Source: Paenibacillus sp. FSL W8-0426
GTDB taxonomy: Bacteria > Bacillota > Bacilli > Paenibacillales > Paenibacillaceae
DNA length: 64,000 nucleotides
Reading direction: 5' to 3'
Assembly (NCBI RefSeq): GCF_037969725.1
Contig: NZ_CP150203.1
Location: 3,860,001-3,924,000, forward strand
The notes below the pieces were generated by a model. The model was not told where the DNA came from. It saw only the letters and a program-made list of their open reading frames with translations, and ran no database searches. The stretch's first letter is position 1; the number at the start of each line of letters is the position of its first letter. This document shows, piece after piece, positions 36,622 through 46,399 of the stretch. A program made the translations under genes and the position numbers.

Positions 36622-36683
36622 TTTGGATCTATATAACCGCAATAATAAATCCCACCAGGCCACTACGAGTGCAGCACCATATT
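36622..36683 (-). repeat. dispersed intergenic repeat, copy D (partial)
   Basis: Only the right half of the repeat: on the minus strand GGTGCTGCACTCGTAGTGG, then CCTGGTGGG … TTGCGGTTATATAGATCC. It aligns with the GC inverted repeat and tail of copies A and B but lacks the 24-base core. Lies upstream of the stalk/PKD gene. Confidence 0.6.
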
Positions 36684-36704
36684 TCGCTTTATAGTTAAAG
36701 AATT

Positions 36705-37479
36705 TTATTCGGCAATTAACTGCTTTCGACTCAGATCTAACTTGTAAATTACGTCTTTCATATCTTCCTCCGGGGTACCTGCACCAACAGGCGGATGAAT
36801 AACCAAACCCTCATCTTCAATACGTAGTGTGGGTGCAGTTTCAGAGTAGAGAAGGGTTTTAGAAACGTGATCCTTTTTTACAATCTCCAATGGAAATGCC
36901 TCACCATTTTGTTTATCGATCGCGAACACAAACCCTTCCAATCCATGCCCAGTTTGATATTGCGGGGTGAGGACAAAAACTTCAGCATCTTTAAAACCAA
37001 CCTTTTCAAAGGTTATGTTTTGGTCAGATGGCCGGACAAATAAATATGCCGGAAGATCTAATAAAACTTTATTCTGACCATCGTATTTGTAGACGATAGA
37101 GTAATTACTCTGAAAGGTCAAAATCCCCCTCTTGCCCCTGAGTGCTCGATACGTTTAAGTGCCCTCGTTCTTCTTTACCATTAGCAATCATAAGGAGTGT
37201 TCCCTGATCTGTTTTTTGTTCGGCACGAATCGATGGATCTTCATGAACTGAATCAATGGTCATTGAATCGGTGAGATCTGTTTTAGGGTATGTACTCGCT
37301 ATATCTCGGGAAGAATTTTGCTTTTCAGCGATTGAATGGTTGGAATTATTTTGAGTGCTTTCCGGATTCCCAGTATTGTCAGGAACGGCCGTCCCAGCAT
37401 CTTGTTGAGCTGTACAAGCAACCAGCAATCCAAACAATAAAACCGATGACGCTAACAGCAAAATATGTTTCTTGTTAAT
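36705..37479 (-). pseudogene. broken lipoprotein gene (frameshift plus lost start)
   Basis: Two overlapping frames join into one lipoprotein of about 255 residues. The front reads NKKHILLLASSVLLFGLLVA then the lipobox cysteine, with ATT (37479-37477) where ATG is expected after GTGAGAG. At a run of five C (37125-37129; five G in the gene) the frame shifts; with four G it would run from SSTQGQEG straight into ILTFQSNYSIVYKYDGQNKV and on to KLDLSRKQLIAE. Two defects make sequencing error less likely. It may still be expressed from the in-frame TTG at 37461 as a short piece. Family unknown. Confidence 0.6.
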
Positions 37480-37675
37480 TGTAATCTCTCACTTTCATAT
37501 TTGGATTCATTTTTGAAATTATACAGTTACACCAGGTGCCGTATATATTTATATTATCTATTAAATCCCCTATATTTTTCTCTTTAATAAAACAACTTCA
37601 AGTTATAATGTAAACAAATCCAATTATTGCATTAAAAAAAGAGATCCCTTTCCAAACAAGGAGGTGATACATATT

Positions 37676-37858
37676 ATGAGCAGATCAATAAGGAAATGGC
37701 TTGCGTTTCTTGGCACGATTATGTTTGCTTCAGGTTTAGCCTTCATTATTATTGAAGAATTCGCTCCATACAAAACAATAGGTATCATTTTAATGGTTAT
37801 TGGCATTGTAATCATTCTTATATCCAATTTCTATAAAGAAAAAAGAAGCCAGGACTGA
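37676..37858 (+). CDS. small two-span membrane protein
   Basis: 60 residues, MSRSIRKWLAFLGTIMFASG then a second membrane segment around TIGIILMVIGIVIILISNF and a basic tail. AAGGAGGTGAT, a near-perfect ribosome binding site, precedes the ATG by 9-11 bases. Unknown family; a similar-sized membrane gene of opposite strand follows. Confidence 0.65.
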   Translation: MSRSIRKWLAFLGTIMFASGLAFIIIEEFAPYKTIGIILMVIGIVIILISNFYKEKRSQD

Positions 37859-37948
37859 GCTTGGCCTCTAATATCAAGGATCCTGCTCTTATGTGTGAGA
37901 TTCTCCCCCCATTAGTTTTGTTTTTACGAAAACAGCTTAAAGACATTT

Positions 37949-38116
37949 TCAGTTTTTGGATTTCATGACAACTTCATATACGTTAGTGATTAATAGCAGT
38001 AACAGTCCTGGATACAATGTAAAGTACAGACTCTCTCTAGAGAGAATTCCCATTGGAACAAGAGTAGTTCCACAAGTCATTAATATATAAGCGGCTATTT
38101 TTAAAAATTTGGACAT
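37949..38116 (-). CDS. small two-span membrane protein
   Basis: 55 residues with two membrane segments (FLKIAAYILMTCGTTLVPMG and LYFTLYPGLLLLLITNVYEV). ATG at 38116 follows TGGAGGAC; an upstream in-frame ATG lacks a site. Located 39 bp after the Nudix stop on the same strand. Unknown function. Confidence 0.6.
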   Translation of the reverse strand: MSKFLKIAAYILMTCGTTLVPMGILSRESLYFTLYPGLLLLLITNVYEVVMKSKN

Positions 38117-38155
38117 GACAAGTCCTCCATTCTCCAATTAAGCGAAGTCCGTGCG

Positions 38156-38620
38156 TTAAAATCTCCCCTCCATACGTTTGGCAAATAACGCCAATGGATA
38201 TTCCTTTTGGGAGATCACATTTTCCGTAATCTGTTTAATGACCTCTTTATCGCGCAGCTCCAGTAAATCTGGATCCAACAGGTCCGAAGGCTCGATCCAC
38301 TTCGAATCAATGATCTCATTTGCATTTAACTGGAGAGAACCACCGATGATTTCACCAGTAAAATGAAATAAAATCACCTGATGATTGGTACTGCTAATAA
38401 AATTATAAACACCTGTAGTGGCTGTAAGTTGGACATCGTAGCCGGTTTCTTCTTTTGCTTCTCTACATGCTGCCTCCAGAATATCTTCGCCATGCTCGAT
38501 TCTCCCTGACGGAAAGTTCCAGGAATTTTTAACAGATGCTTTATTTTCTTGGATCATAAGGACCTGATCTTCATGTCGTATCGAAACACTCACAACCAAC
38601 ACAATTCCGTTTTGCGTCAC
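38156..38620 (-). CDS. Nudix hydrolase
   Basis: About 154 residues. The Nudix box is complete: GRIEHGEDILEAACREAKEE then TGYDV, matching GX5EX7REUXEEXGU. The protein would hydrolyse a nucleoside diphosphate linked to another group; the substrate cannot be told. There is no ATG: GTG at 38620, nine bases after GGAGG, is the best start; TTG at 38629 touches that site. Confidence 0.9.
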   Translation of the reverse strand: MTQNGIVLVVSVSIRHEDQVLMIQENKASVKNSWNFPSGRIEHGEDILEAACREAKEETGYDVQLTATTGVYNFISSTNHQVILFHFTGEIIGGSLQLNANEIIDSKWIEPSDLLDPDLLELRDKEVIKQITENVISQKEYPLALFAKRMEGRF

Positions 38621-38745
38621 GTTAAACAACCTCCATAGTTAGAAATGAATACTATCACCAGTAGAACATACGTTCCGTTAATTGTAAATGACTAAACTAG
38701 CACTCGTAAAGTAGCGGTTCGCTACTGCAGCGTCCCCTTCCTCAT

Positions 38746-38777
38746 AAAAAAAGAAGCAAGTCTATAAGACCCGCTTC
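38746..38777 (-). terminator. terminator of the yjdF-like gene
   Basis: Minus strand: GAAGCGGGTCTTATAGACTT then GCTTC and seven T. About 25 bp after the stop. Confidence 0.85.
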
Positions 38778-38801
38778 CCTTTAAATTCTTTTTTGTTTTG
38801 A

Positions 38802-39218
38802 CTACTTGCCCCTGTGCTTCTTCTTCGCCTTTTGAACTCTAAGCTGATATTTTCTTTCATTTTCTTCTAGAATTTGTTGGCGATTCTGCACTTTTCGCTG
38901 CAGTTTTCTGGATTCAAGGTCCAGCTTGATCGCTTCCTGAGCATGGCTGGATAAACCTCGTTGAGCAATCTCCTTAGAAGCCTGGCGAGCCAGTCTTTTC
39001 GGATTGACTCGGATGCTTTTACGTCGTTTCGTATCCGTTCCTACCTTCGTAAGGCTCATCAATTCCATCATGTTCTTACCAACGAACTCTAATATCTCCG
39101 AATCCCTCGGCTCGTTCCCGAAAATATGACGACAAGCTTTCAGACGTCCCTGCTCTTCCTGCTCAACCACACCAATCCAGTACTTACAACTTTCATCAAA
39201 CAATACGGTAAGCTTCAT
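38802..39218 (-). CDS. yjdF: YjdF family protein
   Basis: A 138-residue protein of the YjdF family (DUF2992). It starts MKLTVLFDESCKYWIGVVEQ, then GRLKACRHIFGNEPRDSEIL and EFVGKNMMEL, and ends in a highly basic coiled coil (KLQRKVQNRQQILEENERKY). In Bacillus the gene is controlled by the yjdF riboswitch, which binds azaaromatic compounds; a structured leader is present here too. The biochemical role is not known. GAGGGGGAG before the ATG may be masked by the leader. Confidence 0.85.
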   Translation of the reverse strand: MKLTVLFDESCKYWIGVVEQEEQGRLKACRHIFGNEPRDSEILEFVGKNMMELMSLTKVGTDTKRRKSIRVNPKRLARQASKEIAQRGLSSHAQEAIKLDLESRKLQRKVQNRQQILEENERKYQLRVQKAKKKHRGK

Positions 39219-39345
39219 ACTTACTCCCCCTCAATTCATGCTGGAGTGATGGACATCCCGAGGGGGGAAGGTCACTGACACCAGGGCTATCCCAGTGCGA
39301 CCGGACTACCAACCGATCTGTGTTTCTACACTCCTGTTAAAGTTA
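39219..39345 (-). promoter_or_regulatory. structured leader, candidate yjdF riboswitch
   Basis: About 125 bases of GC-rich, hairpin-prone leader before the yjdF-like gene. The minus-strand segment CTTCCCCCCTCGGG (about 39258-39271) is complementary to the Shine-Dalgarno region GAGGGGGAG (39224-39232), which would allow ligand-controlled masking of translation. Assignment to the yjdF motif comes from gene identity and position; I could not align it with the RNA family. Confidence 0.6.
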
Positions 39346-39470
39346 TATCACATTTATCACCTTTGGTGAATCCTCCACGAATTGGCCCTTTAGTTGAAGA
39401 AGATTCGCTTCTGATGCTGAGGTAGAGTATAGTAGGAGTGGTTGAGAATATATTCCAGGAGGCCACAGCC

Positions 39471-39872
39471 ATGTCGAAGGAAATCTGGATTAACCTGCCC
39501 GTCAAAGATGTTGAACGATCAACTGCCTTTTTCAATGAAATTGGATTTCATGCGGTGAGCGTTGGTAACGAGAGAGCCCAGCTTGTTATAGGCCAAACAA
39601 CGATCCTGCTGTTCCCGTATGCAGCCTTTGAGAAATTTACAGGTTCAAAAACCGCAGATACTTCACATAGCGCAGAAGTGATTTTTTCCATCGGCGCTGA
39701 AAGCAGAGAAGAAGTAGATGCCTTTATTCAAAACGTAGAGATTGCCGGGGGAAGCATCTTTGGCAGGCCGAGCGAAATTGACGGCTGGATGTACGGCGCG
39801 GGATTTGCCGACCTGGACGGCCACCGCTGGAACCTGCTGTACATGGATGAGCGTAAAATGCCGAAACGATAA
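39471..39872 (+). CDS. VOC family protein (glyoxalase/bleomycin-resistance fold)
   Basis: 133 residues with the paired beta-alpha-beta-beta-beta modules of the VOC fold: INLPVKDVERSTAFFNEIGF near the start and ADLDGHRWNLLYMD at the end. This resembles the PhnB/YdfO-like small VOC proteins with no assigned reaction. ATG at 39471 follows CCAGGAGG. Single gene with its own terminator. Confidence 0.88.
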   Translation: MSKEIWINLPVKDVERSTAFFNEIGFHAVSVGNERAQLVIGQTTILLFPYAAFEKFTGSKTADTSHSAEVIFSIGAESREEVDAFIQNVEIAGGSIFGRPSEIDGWMYGAGFADLDGHRWNLLYMDERKMPKR

Positions 39873-39877
39873 TATTG

Positions 39878-39914
39878 AAACGCCGGTAACCTGCTTAAGG
39901 GCACCGGCGTTTTA
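39878..39914 (+). terminator. terminator of the VOC gene
   Basis: AAACGCCGGT, loop of about 15 bases, ACCGGCGTTTTAT: strong stem with a T-rich tail, six bases after the stop. On the other strand it could end the transcript of the large surface protein. Confidence 0.85.
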
Positions 39915-40027
39915 TACTCCTTATCATTTCAATGCTGTAATTCAAATCAAAAACGTTGCTTATACCGGGAAAAACATAGACTTTGTGTGATGGATTCGTG
40001 CGGTTTCCTGGCTTATAGTTTTGACTG

Positions 40028-43000
40028 TTAATCAACGTTTGTAAGCAATCGGTAAATGACCGTCGCCGCTTGTGCGCGTGTGGTCTGACCGTTAGGGTCA
40101 AAGCGGCCATCCGCCATTCCGGCAATCAAACCGCCTTTTCGCACAGCTTCCACTGCTGCTAAAGACTCTGCCGAAAGCTGCTCCAGATCAGCAAACGCCG
40201 CAGAAACTTCTCCTTCTCCGGTCGGTAACGCAACTTCCAAGCTGCTTGCAAGGCGATAAATCATGACCGCCATCTCTTCGCGCGTAATCGGTTCATGGAC
40301 GCCAAAAGAGCCATCCGCTTTCCCTTTGACGATCCCGAGCTTTTGCGCACTAGCGATTGCGTCGCTATACCAGGCCCCTTCTTTAATATCGCTGAAGGTG
40401 GGAATTGCTGTTTCATCCAGCAGATCAAAGGTGTTCATCAACATGTTCAGGAACTCTGCCCGGGTTACTTGAGCCGCAGGATTGAAATGGCCTGCTTCCG
40501 TTCCCTGAATGGCTCCTCTGGCTGCAAGTGCTTCAATCGCCTCCACGGCCCAACTCACGTTGGTCAGATCGTTGAAGGCAACATTCACGCCAAGGACGCC
40601 AAACATACCGTTCTGTCGCATGTTGAACTCAAACATTTTTGACGTTTCATCATATTTTCCGCCAACCACAGCTTGGGCCGCTCCCGCATCGTTCAACGTA
40701 AAGGCAACCACCTGATGCCCCTTCATCCCTGCCTTCAAAGCATAAGGCATCGCTAACCTGAGTCCTTTACCATTTAACTCTTCCGCGGAGAGGCTTTTGC
40801 CGTCTGCATTCAGCGTAATGTTGGCAGCTGCTTCCGCTTCACGGAGTTTTCCTGCAGGTTCAGGCATCTCGGCAGGTTCCACAACTTCTACGATCAGCCC
40901 CAGATTATTGATATCCTTATACGTGGTCAGGAATCGATGCGGCACCGTCAATACGGTCGAACCTATTTCGATCCTCATACTCGTTAAGGACTTTGCAGCA
41001 ATAAGCGCTTTCCACGGGATCTCTGCTTCGACTTGTTTTGCATCCGAGTCCGTTTGGATGACAATGGTTAACTTCCCGCCCTTCATATTTTCCAACGCTG
41101 CTTTAATCTCGCTGTCTGTGAGCTGGGCCTTGGCCTTGCCACCCTTGCCGGCAGCTGCTTTCACTTCGATTCTGCCTGGGCTCACCGTACCTGGCGTAGA
41201 TTCTTTCGGATCCGTAGGCACAGGCGTTGGAACGGGTGCCGGAATTGGAGCCGATGGCGATGGACTTGGTGTCGGTGTCGGAGTGGGCGTTGGTGTTGGC
41301 GGCGGCAGCAGCTTTAACCCCGCCATGGCCGAAGCCAGTGCGCCGAGCGCAGCATCGATGTCTGCCTGTGAAGCGGTTCCGCTCGTCAGCCATTGTTCGG
41401 CAGATGCTATTTTTTCCGCCAGGTCCTTCCAGCTTGCCGCCGTGTACCGTTCCTGCTTCAACGCTTTTGCCTCGTTCAGCTTCGCTTCCAGCGCCGCTGT
41501 ATTCACTGGCGGATTTACTGTGACCATGATGACGGTATACGTGTTGGACGTAATCAGGTCAGAAGCTGTTACCGTTACTTTGTATCCCGATTTCAAATCG
41601 ATTGCTGTCGTAAGCCCATCGGACTCGTACACCGTAAATGTCACACTTGCAGGAACGGTCAGTCCTGCTTTGAGTTCCTCCAGCGTCGTCGATTCGGGAA
41701 CGACAATTTCCTTGGCCAACGGGTCCACCGAACCGCCCGGAATGTTGATCCCGCTAATGATTGCACTGTGTTCCTCTATGGGCTGCAATGCTTCAAAAGC
41801 TTCCAACAACGCTTTGTACGCCGAATCGATATCTCCCTCGGTCGAAGCGTCATTGTTGTACACGTCATCGGCCGTCCGCAAAGCCGCCTGCAACGTTTCC
41901 CATTGTTCCGGCGTGCCGACATAGTTCTCTTCGTTCACGGAAGGATCGGAAGCAGCATCGATCGCCGCTTTCAGGCGGGACTTATCGTATTTGACATAAA
42001 TACGGCAGCTTGCTCTCAAGTCGCTTCCTTCCACGCTGCCAAGCACGACAAAATCGGTTGCGATGGACAGCTTGTTTTCCGGGATCTCATCCCACACGAC
42101 GTTGACCCGCCCTTTCGTCTTGTCCGCATAGGTCACGGTGACTTGGGAAGGCAGTTCAGGCATGACGTTGATGGTCGTATTGACCGAAACCGGCTCAATG
42201 GCCGTAATCGCGCCGTGGTCCGTTTCAGGTGCTTCTTCTCCCTCAGGTTTGGCCGAGATGGCCCGCCATTCCTTTAACCCGGTGTACACCGAACTGCTTT
42301 GATTTTTCATCGTTAAACGCAGTTTGTCGGTCGTGACTTCATTAAAGGTGACTTGGTTGAATTTCCCCTTTTCCATCTTCTTCTCGCTGAGTCCGCTAAC
42401 AGGAACATACTCGCCCGAGGCTTGATCCCAATACTCGAAGTCGTAATCGGCCGGAACCTGTACGCCGCCACCATCATCATAAAAGTACATGGAGCTGCCG
42501 GAGAGGGTCACAGGGCTTTTCCACGTATACTCCACCCAATGACTCTGGCTTGGCGACCCCCAGTTTCCGTATTGGGTTTCGATCTCCTGGTTGCCGATGC
42601 TTCCTGGGACCAAAGGGATATATCCGTCATTTACCCCGTTCAAAGATTCCCATGCCGACGTATATGAAGCGCTGGGCGTAGCCAACAGAGCCGCATTGCG
42701 GTAACGAAGGCTCTCTTCTGCCAGGCGCAATCGATTCGTCATGGATTGCACTTCTTCAAGCGTGTAGTCATCTTTGGCAAGCAGCTCCTTGGCCTCCACC
42801 AGCGCTGCCTGCAGCGTCTGCCAAGAGTCTGGCGTGAAATCGTCGGCATTGCGGACAAGCTTGCCCTGAGGCGATACCCGGTCCGCAAACTTGGCAATAG
42901 TCCCGGACAACTCAGCCGTCGCTACGTATACCGTGATAGGCACTTCGACCTTCGTGACGTTGTCTCCGTCGCTGACGCTCAATTCGTAGCGATATTCGCC

Positions 43001-46000
43001 CACCGCGCCGAATGTGGCATTCAGCGTTGCCTGGTCCAGCGCCTCGGCCTGCACTGCATCGGCGTCGCCCGAAACCAGATTCCATGCATACGTCAACCGC
43101 CCGCTCGGCAGACCGTCATCTGTAATGATGGGCGCCAGCTTCAACGGGGCTCCTTGCTCCACGGTCACCGGCATGTCCAGCTGTACCTTGGGCGACAGAT
43201 TTTCCGAAGGGGTTACGTTCAGTTGATTGTTGTAGATCTGAATTTCCTTTATGCCTGTCGAGTAGCCCGAGGCATGCGTAAAATGGACTCGGATGGCGGC
43301 CGTGTTCACCGCATTGAATTCAACATTGTTGTAATTTGCGGCCACATAGTCCGGATAACGGAATTGCCCCTCTACAGGCTTCCATGTGGTGCCGTCCGCA
43401 TCCAGGTATTCCACACCGAACGTTTGCGGGGCAGCATACCCGTTGGGCCGCCGATCATTATAGAAGTACACTTTGACGTTATCCACCGTTTGGGTTCCAT
43501 CGAATTGGAACGTGACCGAATCGGACGGATTCGGCGATCCGCCGAACAACGCCGTATTCGACGTATGGTTCATCGAGGCAATCGTGGACCCGTCTGCCAG
43601 TCGGTTCACATTCGAATTACTATGAATATAGCTGGATTCCACCGTTGTTCCGGGCGCTGTCGCCAGGTTTACACCGTTGTGCACCACGTCAACGCCGGCT
43701 TTATTAAACATGTCCACTGCTTTTTCATTATCTCCAATTGAAGTGTCATCTGCCGAAGCCAGTTGAACAGCGCTGCCCTTTTCATAAATGACGTTGGTGT
43801 TTGTGTTGTCTCCGACAGCTCCTGGCACGTCACCATCGGGTTTTTCCACCTTGCCCGTCGCCGTATCAAAAATGATATGCGACATTTCATCCGTGGTCAT
43901 GACACGTTCGCCATTAATGAACAGCGAGTATCCGGCAGGGATGTCCTTGTAGTATGGATCGCTGTCGCTATACTTGGCCGGGTCCTGCCACACAATGGAC
44001 AGATTGGCATCATGATAACGTACATTGTCCACGGCGAAATGGTCATACTTGATGCCGAGCGGCCACAGCTCGATTTTATCGTCTGCTCGTGGCTGCAGGC
44101 CTGCCATATCCTCCATGACGGAATAATTCATCATGCCCAGCGTATCATGGTGAATCCACGCCCGCACCATCTTGCCGCTTGGATTCGGCGGATTTTCCGG
44201 CGTCCAAGGCGTGCCGAAGAAATAATCCTCCAACCAGAAAAACTCGTTGGAATCCAGGTGATCGGTATTGCCCGGTTCAACCGTGTGCAGCCAAGCCCCC
44301 CAGTCAAACAACGTTTTGTACGTGTCGCTGTTGATGTTTTCCACCGGGTAATGGCGTAAGGAAGCGCGAATGGTGTTAATGTAGTTCCCGAAGTTGCACC
44401 AAGCGAACTGGTCGGTGCCAAATGCGCTTGTCTCTCCTTTCCGGAAGGCCTCCACGCGTTTCATGATACTGTGCTGATCTGCCGTGAAGAACGGGAAAAT
44501 CGGATAATAGTTCGGATCTCCATAGTCGGACAACTGGGTCAAGTATTTGGATTCATACCCTTGCTCGCCTTCTTTCGGCACCACGCCGAAGTTAAACACA
44601 AACATGTTGTTGTCACGCCATGGATTGAATACGTCTTGTTGATTGATGACTTTTTTGTGCAAAAAACTGCCTTCCCCGTTCGTATCGGCCTTGCCGTCGC
44701 CGTCAAAGTCCGCCTGGTCAAACCACATATTGTTCAGGATCGCATTTCGAATCCGCTGCGCAACCTCTTCCATACGTTTGGCGTTCGCGTCATCCCCGAG
44801 CTGTTCGTACATTTGCTGCGTGGCTACCGCATTCGCATATGCTGTAGAAGAACCGTCCAACCGGGCATAGTTTCCGTTTCCTTTCCAGTGCATGGATACT
44901 GTGTCCCCGTCATTGCCGGTAATCGGTCCGTGATTGTAATAAACCAAGTCGGGATGGGTTCCCCGGAAATGATTCAGCGTGCCCGTCACGTCGTTTGCCG
45001 AGAAATCGGCGAATTTTTTCAGCACCTTTTCTCCGCCGCCATAAATTTTATAGGCTTCCCAGCCCACTTGCGACGTGTTCTGCATCATATCCCATGTCCA
45101 GATATTCGGGCGTCCCGGATTGTTTTTGTAGTTGGCGTTTTCGGAATACTCACCCTGGGCTAACCATGTCCCGTACGCATAAGACGGATCGCGCAGCCAC
45201 TTCAAATCCTGCAGTACCCAAGGCACGCTGACCGTAATTCCGTTGTTATAACCGAGCACGCCTTCCATGTTCATCGGAAATTGCCAGTCGTTGCCGGGAA
45301 TGTTGGCTTCCAGCAAATTAAAGCGATTGGACCACCAACGGTAATACAGTACCTTTTTCACGTTTTCGTCCGGAATATCGATATAGGGGATATTTTGCGC
45401 CCACCATTCGTTGTACTCCTTTACCTGGTCGCTGAAAGCCTTTTCATTATTACTTGCTTTAAAAGCAGCATACTGCGTTTTCGAGGCCGGGATTTCGTCC
45501 GCCAACCACCCCATGACCACCTTCTCGTCCACCGAACCGCCTGCAGGAACCGTAATTTCTTTGACCAAATCATTACCGACAGGCATCATGCCGTCCCCGC
45601 TCAAATGCACGTCGACATGGGACATCGCTTCCACGTATTTTTCTCCGGCACGTCCAACCATGATTGGAGCAGCCACCCGTTTGCCGATCAATTCGTCTCC
45701 CTCGGTGTCGGTTACGAATGGGGATTTAACGGTCATCGTTAACGTAATTGGCGCATTACCGTTGTTGGTTAACTTCAGCAAAGTAACGGCGCTGTTTGAA
45801 GAGGTAATGAATTTACGCTGGTTGATGTCCAGTCCGCCGCTTGTGTAGGTCTGGTCCGCGTGGCTCGGATAATTTTTGCGCGCAGCCTTGTTTTCCACGA
45901 CGGCTCCTGTAGACAGGGTAATGTTATACATCGTGTCCTTGTTGAGGGTATCCGCATAATGTACCTGTCCGACAAAACCGAGCTGCCGGTTGTCCTGCGT

Positions 46001-46381
46001 TTTCATATACAGCGCGCTCCCGCGGCTGAACAGCGTGTTGGCACTGCCATCATCGTTGTTGTCGTCCGGGATGACACCCTCGTTTACCAGCAATTGGTCG
46101 AGCCAAGGCAGGTCGGCATGATCGGCGGCGAATTGGTCAAAATCAAAATTTTCGATCGCCTTCATCATCTGGCCGACGGTGGCTTGGCTGAAATCTACGG
46201 GCTCACCCACGATCCGATTATTCTTCCACGCTGCTTCGCCGTAGTCAGTGCCTACGCCTTCATGGACGAAGTCTGTCGTATAATTTGCCGACGCAGGCAC
46301 GATGCCCGTATTCAAGGTTACGACGGTGGCCAAGGCGGCCACCCACATTTTCGTTGCCCATTTCCTCTTCTTTGTCGCCAT
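40028..46381 (-). CDS. 2117-residue SLH-anchored surface glycosidase-like protein
   Basis: Secreted and held on the cell surface. Order (rough): signal peptide 1-32; beta-sandwich then an (alpha/alpha)6-barrel-like region to about 800 (WTWDMMQNTSQVGWEAYKIY, NGNYARLDGSSTAYANAVAT), similar to the MGH1/GH63-like clan; a discoidin-like domain about 905-1060 (HSNSNVNRLADG); a PKD/Ig-like domain; a FIVAR-type helical module; a second discoidin-like domain about 1245-1385; a bacterial Ig-like domain; two more FIVAR-type modules; a Pro/Thr linker near 1710-1745; a pre-SLH domain; and three SLH repeats (1930-2117). AAGGAGGAG precedes the ATG. Last gene of the LacI-controlled locus. Catalytic family and substrate are tentative. 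Confidence 0.82.
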   Translation of the reverse strand: MATKKRKWATKMWVAALATVVTLNTGIVPASANYTTDFVHEGVGTDYGEAAWKNNRIVGEPVDFSQATVGQMMKAIENFDFDQFAADHADLPWLDQLLVNEGVIPDDNNDDGSANTLFSRGSALYMKTQDNRQLGFVGQVHYADTLNKDTMYNITLSTGAVVENKAARKNYPSHADQTYTSGGLDINQRKFITSSNSAVTLLKLTNNGNAPITLTMTVKSPFVTDTEGDELIGKRVAAPIMVGRAGEKYVEAMSHVDVHLSGDGMMPVGNDLVKEITVPAGGSVDEKVVMGWLADEIPASKTQYAAFKASNNEKAFSDQVKEYNEWWAQNIPYIDIPDENVKKVLYYRWWSNRFNLLEANIPGNDWQFPMNMEGVLGYNNGITVSVPWVLQDLKWLRDPSYAYGTWLAQGEYSENANYKNNPGRPNIWTWDMMQNTSQVGWEAYKIYGGGEKVLKKFADFSANDVTGTLNHFRGTHPDLVYYNHGPITGNDGDTVSMHWKGNGNYARLDGSSTAYANAVATQQMYEQLGDDANAKRMEEVAQRIRNAILNNMWFDQADFDGDGKADTNGEGSFLHKKVINQQDVFNPWRDNNMFVFNFGVVPKEGEQGYESKYLTQLSDYGDPNYYPIFPFFTADQHSIMKRVEAFRKGETSAFGTDQFAWCNFGNYINTIRASLRHYPVENINSDTYKTLFDWGAWLHTVEPGNTDHLDSNEFFWLEDYFFGTPWTPENPPNPSGKMVRAWIHHDTLGMMNYSVMEDMAGLQPRADDKIELWPLGIKYDHFAVDNVRYHDANLSIVWQDPAKYSDSDPYYKDIPAGYSLFINGERVMTTDEMSHIIFDTATGKVEKPDGDVPGAVGDNTNTNVIYEKGSAVQLASADDTSIGDNEKAVDMFNKAGVDVVHNGVNLATAPGTTVESSYIHSNSNVNRLADGSTIASMNHTSNTALFGGSPNPSDSVTFQFDGTQTVDNVKVYFYNDRRPNGYAAPQTFGVEYLDADGTTWKPVEGQFRYPDYVAANYNNVEFNAVNTAAIRVHFTHASGYSTGIKEIQIYNNQLNVTPSENLSPKVQLDMPVTVEQGAPLKLAPIITDDGLPSGRLTYAWNLVSGDADAVQAEALDQATLNATFGAVGEYRYELSVSDGDNVTKVEVPITVYVATAELSGTIAKFADRVSPQGKLVRNADDFTPDSWQTLQAALVEAKELLAKDDYTLEEVQSMTNRLRLAEESLRYRNAALLATPSASYTSAWESLNGVNDGYIPLVPGSIGNQEIETQYGNWGSPSQSHWVEYTWKSPVTLSGSSMYFYDDGGGVQVPADYDFEYWDQASGEYVPVSGLSEKKMEKGKFNQVTFNEVTTDKLRLTMKNQSSSVYTGLKEWRAISAKPEGEEAPETDHGAITAIEPVSVNTTINVMPELPSQVTVTYADKTKGRVNVVWDEIPENKLSIATDFVVLGSVEGSDLRASCRIYVKYDKSRLKAAIDAASDPSVNEENYVGTPEQWETLQAALRTADDVYNNDASTEGDIDSAYKALLEAFEALQPIEEHSAIISGINIPGGSVDPLAKEIVVPESTTLEELKAGLTVPASVTFTVYESDGLTTAIDLKSGYKVTVTASDLITSNTYTVIMVTVNPPVNTAALEAKLNEAKALKQERYTAASWKDLAEKIASAEQWLTSGTASQADIDAALGALASAMAGLKLLPPPTPTPTPTPTPSPSPSAPIPAPVPTPVPTDPKESTPGTVSPGRIEVKAAAGKGGKAKAQLTDSEIKAALENMKGGKLTIVIQTDSDAKQVEAEIPWKALIAAKSLTSMRIEIGSTVLTVPHRFLTTYKDINNLGLIVEVVEPAEMPEPAGKLREAEAAANITLNADGKSLSAEELNGKGLRLAMPYALKAGMKGHQVVAFTLNDAGAAQAVVGGKYDETSKMFEFNMRQNGMFGVLGVNVAFNDLTNVSWAVEAIEALAARGAIQGTEAGHFNPAAQVTRAEFLNMLMNTFDLLDETAIPTFSDIKEGAWYSDAIASAQKLGIVKGKADGSFGVHEPITREEMAVMIYRLASSLEVALPTGEGEVSAAFADLEQLSAESLAAVEAVRKGGLIAGMADGRFDPNGQTTRAQAATVIYRLLTNVD

Positions 46382-46399
46382 TGCTTCGTCTCCTCCTTA

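Noticed and set aside
38700..38735. GTAGCGGTTCGCTAC hairpin as a further copy of the dispersed repeat
   Set aside because: Shares only a few bases with the GC inverted repeat of the other copies and lacks the core and the tail; probably an unrelated hairpin.
41240..41320. Short tandem repeat as a possible CRISPR or satellite
   Set aside because: It encodes the Pro/Thr/Ser linker before the pre-SLH domain of the surface protein; repeat unit is six bases and in frame.
42746..43741. 331-codon plus-strand open frame across the SLH surface protein gene
   Set aside because: Antisense shadow of a GC-rich, clearly coding minus-strand gene; no ribosome binding site and no protein-family features. 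Same for the other long plus-strand frames in 40-46 kb.
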